Virus record (IMG/VR): IMGVR_UViG_3300040801_001866
Location: 1 to 23,149 of that record
From: a virus
DNA: 23,149 nucleotides
Direction: 5' to 3' (one strand)
Part shown: piece by piece, positions 22,668 through 23,149 of the stretch
How the letters are laid out: every line of letters begins with the position of its first letter
Numbering within the stretch: position 1 is the stretch's first letter
Position numbers and translations under genes: made by a program
The notes under the pieces: model-generated
Database searches by the model: none
The model's input: the letters and a program-made list of their open reading frames with translations, nothing else
Told to the model about the DNA's origin: nothing

Positions 22668-23149
22668 CTATGTTAATGCAACCTTGAGTTTTCGCACCGC
22701 CTTATAGTATGCGTACTTCACCTTTTCATACGGAATTCCGATTTCGTGGTGAATGCTTTTCATTGTCCTGCCACGCAAACGTTCTTCAACCACCATCCGC
22801 TCCATCCCTGACAGTTGCCGAATCGCACAGTGAAGGTCTAGGTGTTCGTCTTCCTGTTTTGCAGGTAAGTCGCAATCTTCAATTCCCCCTGCACACCGCA
22901 TCGCTACCGCGTAGTCGTTTGGGTAGGTTTCAAACGCCCTTTTTGATACTTGGATCGCACCACGCAACCGAACGACGTTAATTGGGTTCGACAGAGCCAG
23001 GATCAAGTAGGTGGACGGTAAAATTCCCTTCGCCGTGTCAAAGGCTTTTACCGCCTGCACGAACTTGAGAAGCAATTCAGATTCAATCACATCGGGGTCA
23101 TCTTCATTCGTTCGCGTGTGCTTGAACACTTGCTTCACAATGACCGGCG
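22668..23149 (-). CDS. Sigma-70-family-like factor (5' part outside the window)
   Basis: The visible frame runs to the right edge without a stop; a GTG at 23138 could be internal. Region-2-like features are FVQAVKAFDTAKG followed by STYL. Region 4 is clear: AIRQLSGMERMVVEERLRG with a helix-turn-helix (TMKSIHHEIGIPYEKVKYAYY, without its first residue). The short middle and acidic linker (KQEDEHLDL) match small phage sigma factors. It may switch on late transcription of this operon, but no matching promoter was found. The gene has the G+C-rich composition of the right end. The alternative is a general transcription regulator. Confidence 0.75.
   Translation of the reverse strand, partial: PVIVKQVFKHTRTNEDDPDVIESELLLKFVQAVKAFDTAKGILPSTYLILALSNPINVVRLRGAIQVSKRAFETYPNDYAVAMRCAGGIEDCDLPAKQEDEHLDLHCAIRQLSGMERMVVEERLRGRTMKSIHHEIGIPYEKVKYAYYKAVRKLKVALT

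Overview
The window is most of the structural (morphogenesis) region of a tailed, siphovirus-like phage or prophage. Every gene I can support is on the minus strand, so the genes read from high to low coordinates. Almost all neighbours overlap by 1-41 bases (TAATG and ATGA junctions are common) or lie a few bases apart, and I see no internal promoter. The gene content suggests one very long late operon running from the right edge to a hairpin near 1240. A host is not proven. The poly-serine/cysteine protein and the small virion-type proteins resemble what I remember from Planctomycetota prophages and marine metagenomic phages. I could not check this.

Layout in transcription order: a partial sigma-70-like factor (right edge); two small unknown proteins; a beta-helix fibre-like protein and a 60-aa protein; four appendage-type proteins (149, 188, 273 and 198 aa); portal; a 732-aa fusion of prohead protease, triple-repeat scaffold and major capsid protein; head decoration protein; head closure; tail terminator; a gp10-like gene with no ordinary start codon (not obvious from an ATG-based gene call); major tail protein; an unknown 136-aa protein; a tail assembly chaperone pair joined by a canonical -1 slippery site; tape measure (1186 aa); three tail or virion proteins; a protein with 55 consecutive serines; two glycosyltransferases; a methyltransferase; two small terminal genes. 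No terminase, integrase, lysis or replication gene is visible.

Base composition changes sharply near 20,610, inside the 60-aa gene. DNA to the right is visibly richer in G+C than DNA to the left, which suggests a mosaic junction. A strand-biased motif (pyrimidines-CTGG-purines) recurs about 23 times across 1139-20230 and is absent to the right of the junction. The glycosyltransferase/methyltransferase block (about 2058-4789) is the most AT-rich part and looks like cargo.

The leftmost 1.3 kb has no convincing gene. It is packed with short direct repeats, hairpins and a perfect 19-bp palindrome.

The most interesting biological idea is the poly-serine virion protein followed directly by two glycosyltransferases and a methyltransferase in overlapping genes. 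Together they could make an O-glycosylated, methyl-capped virion surface.
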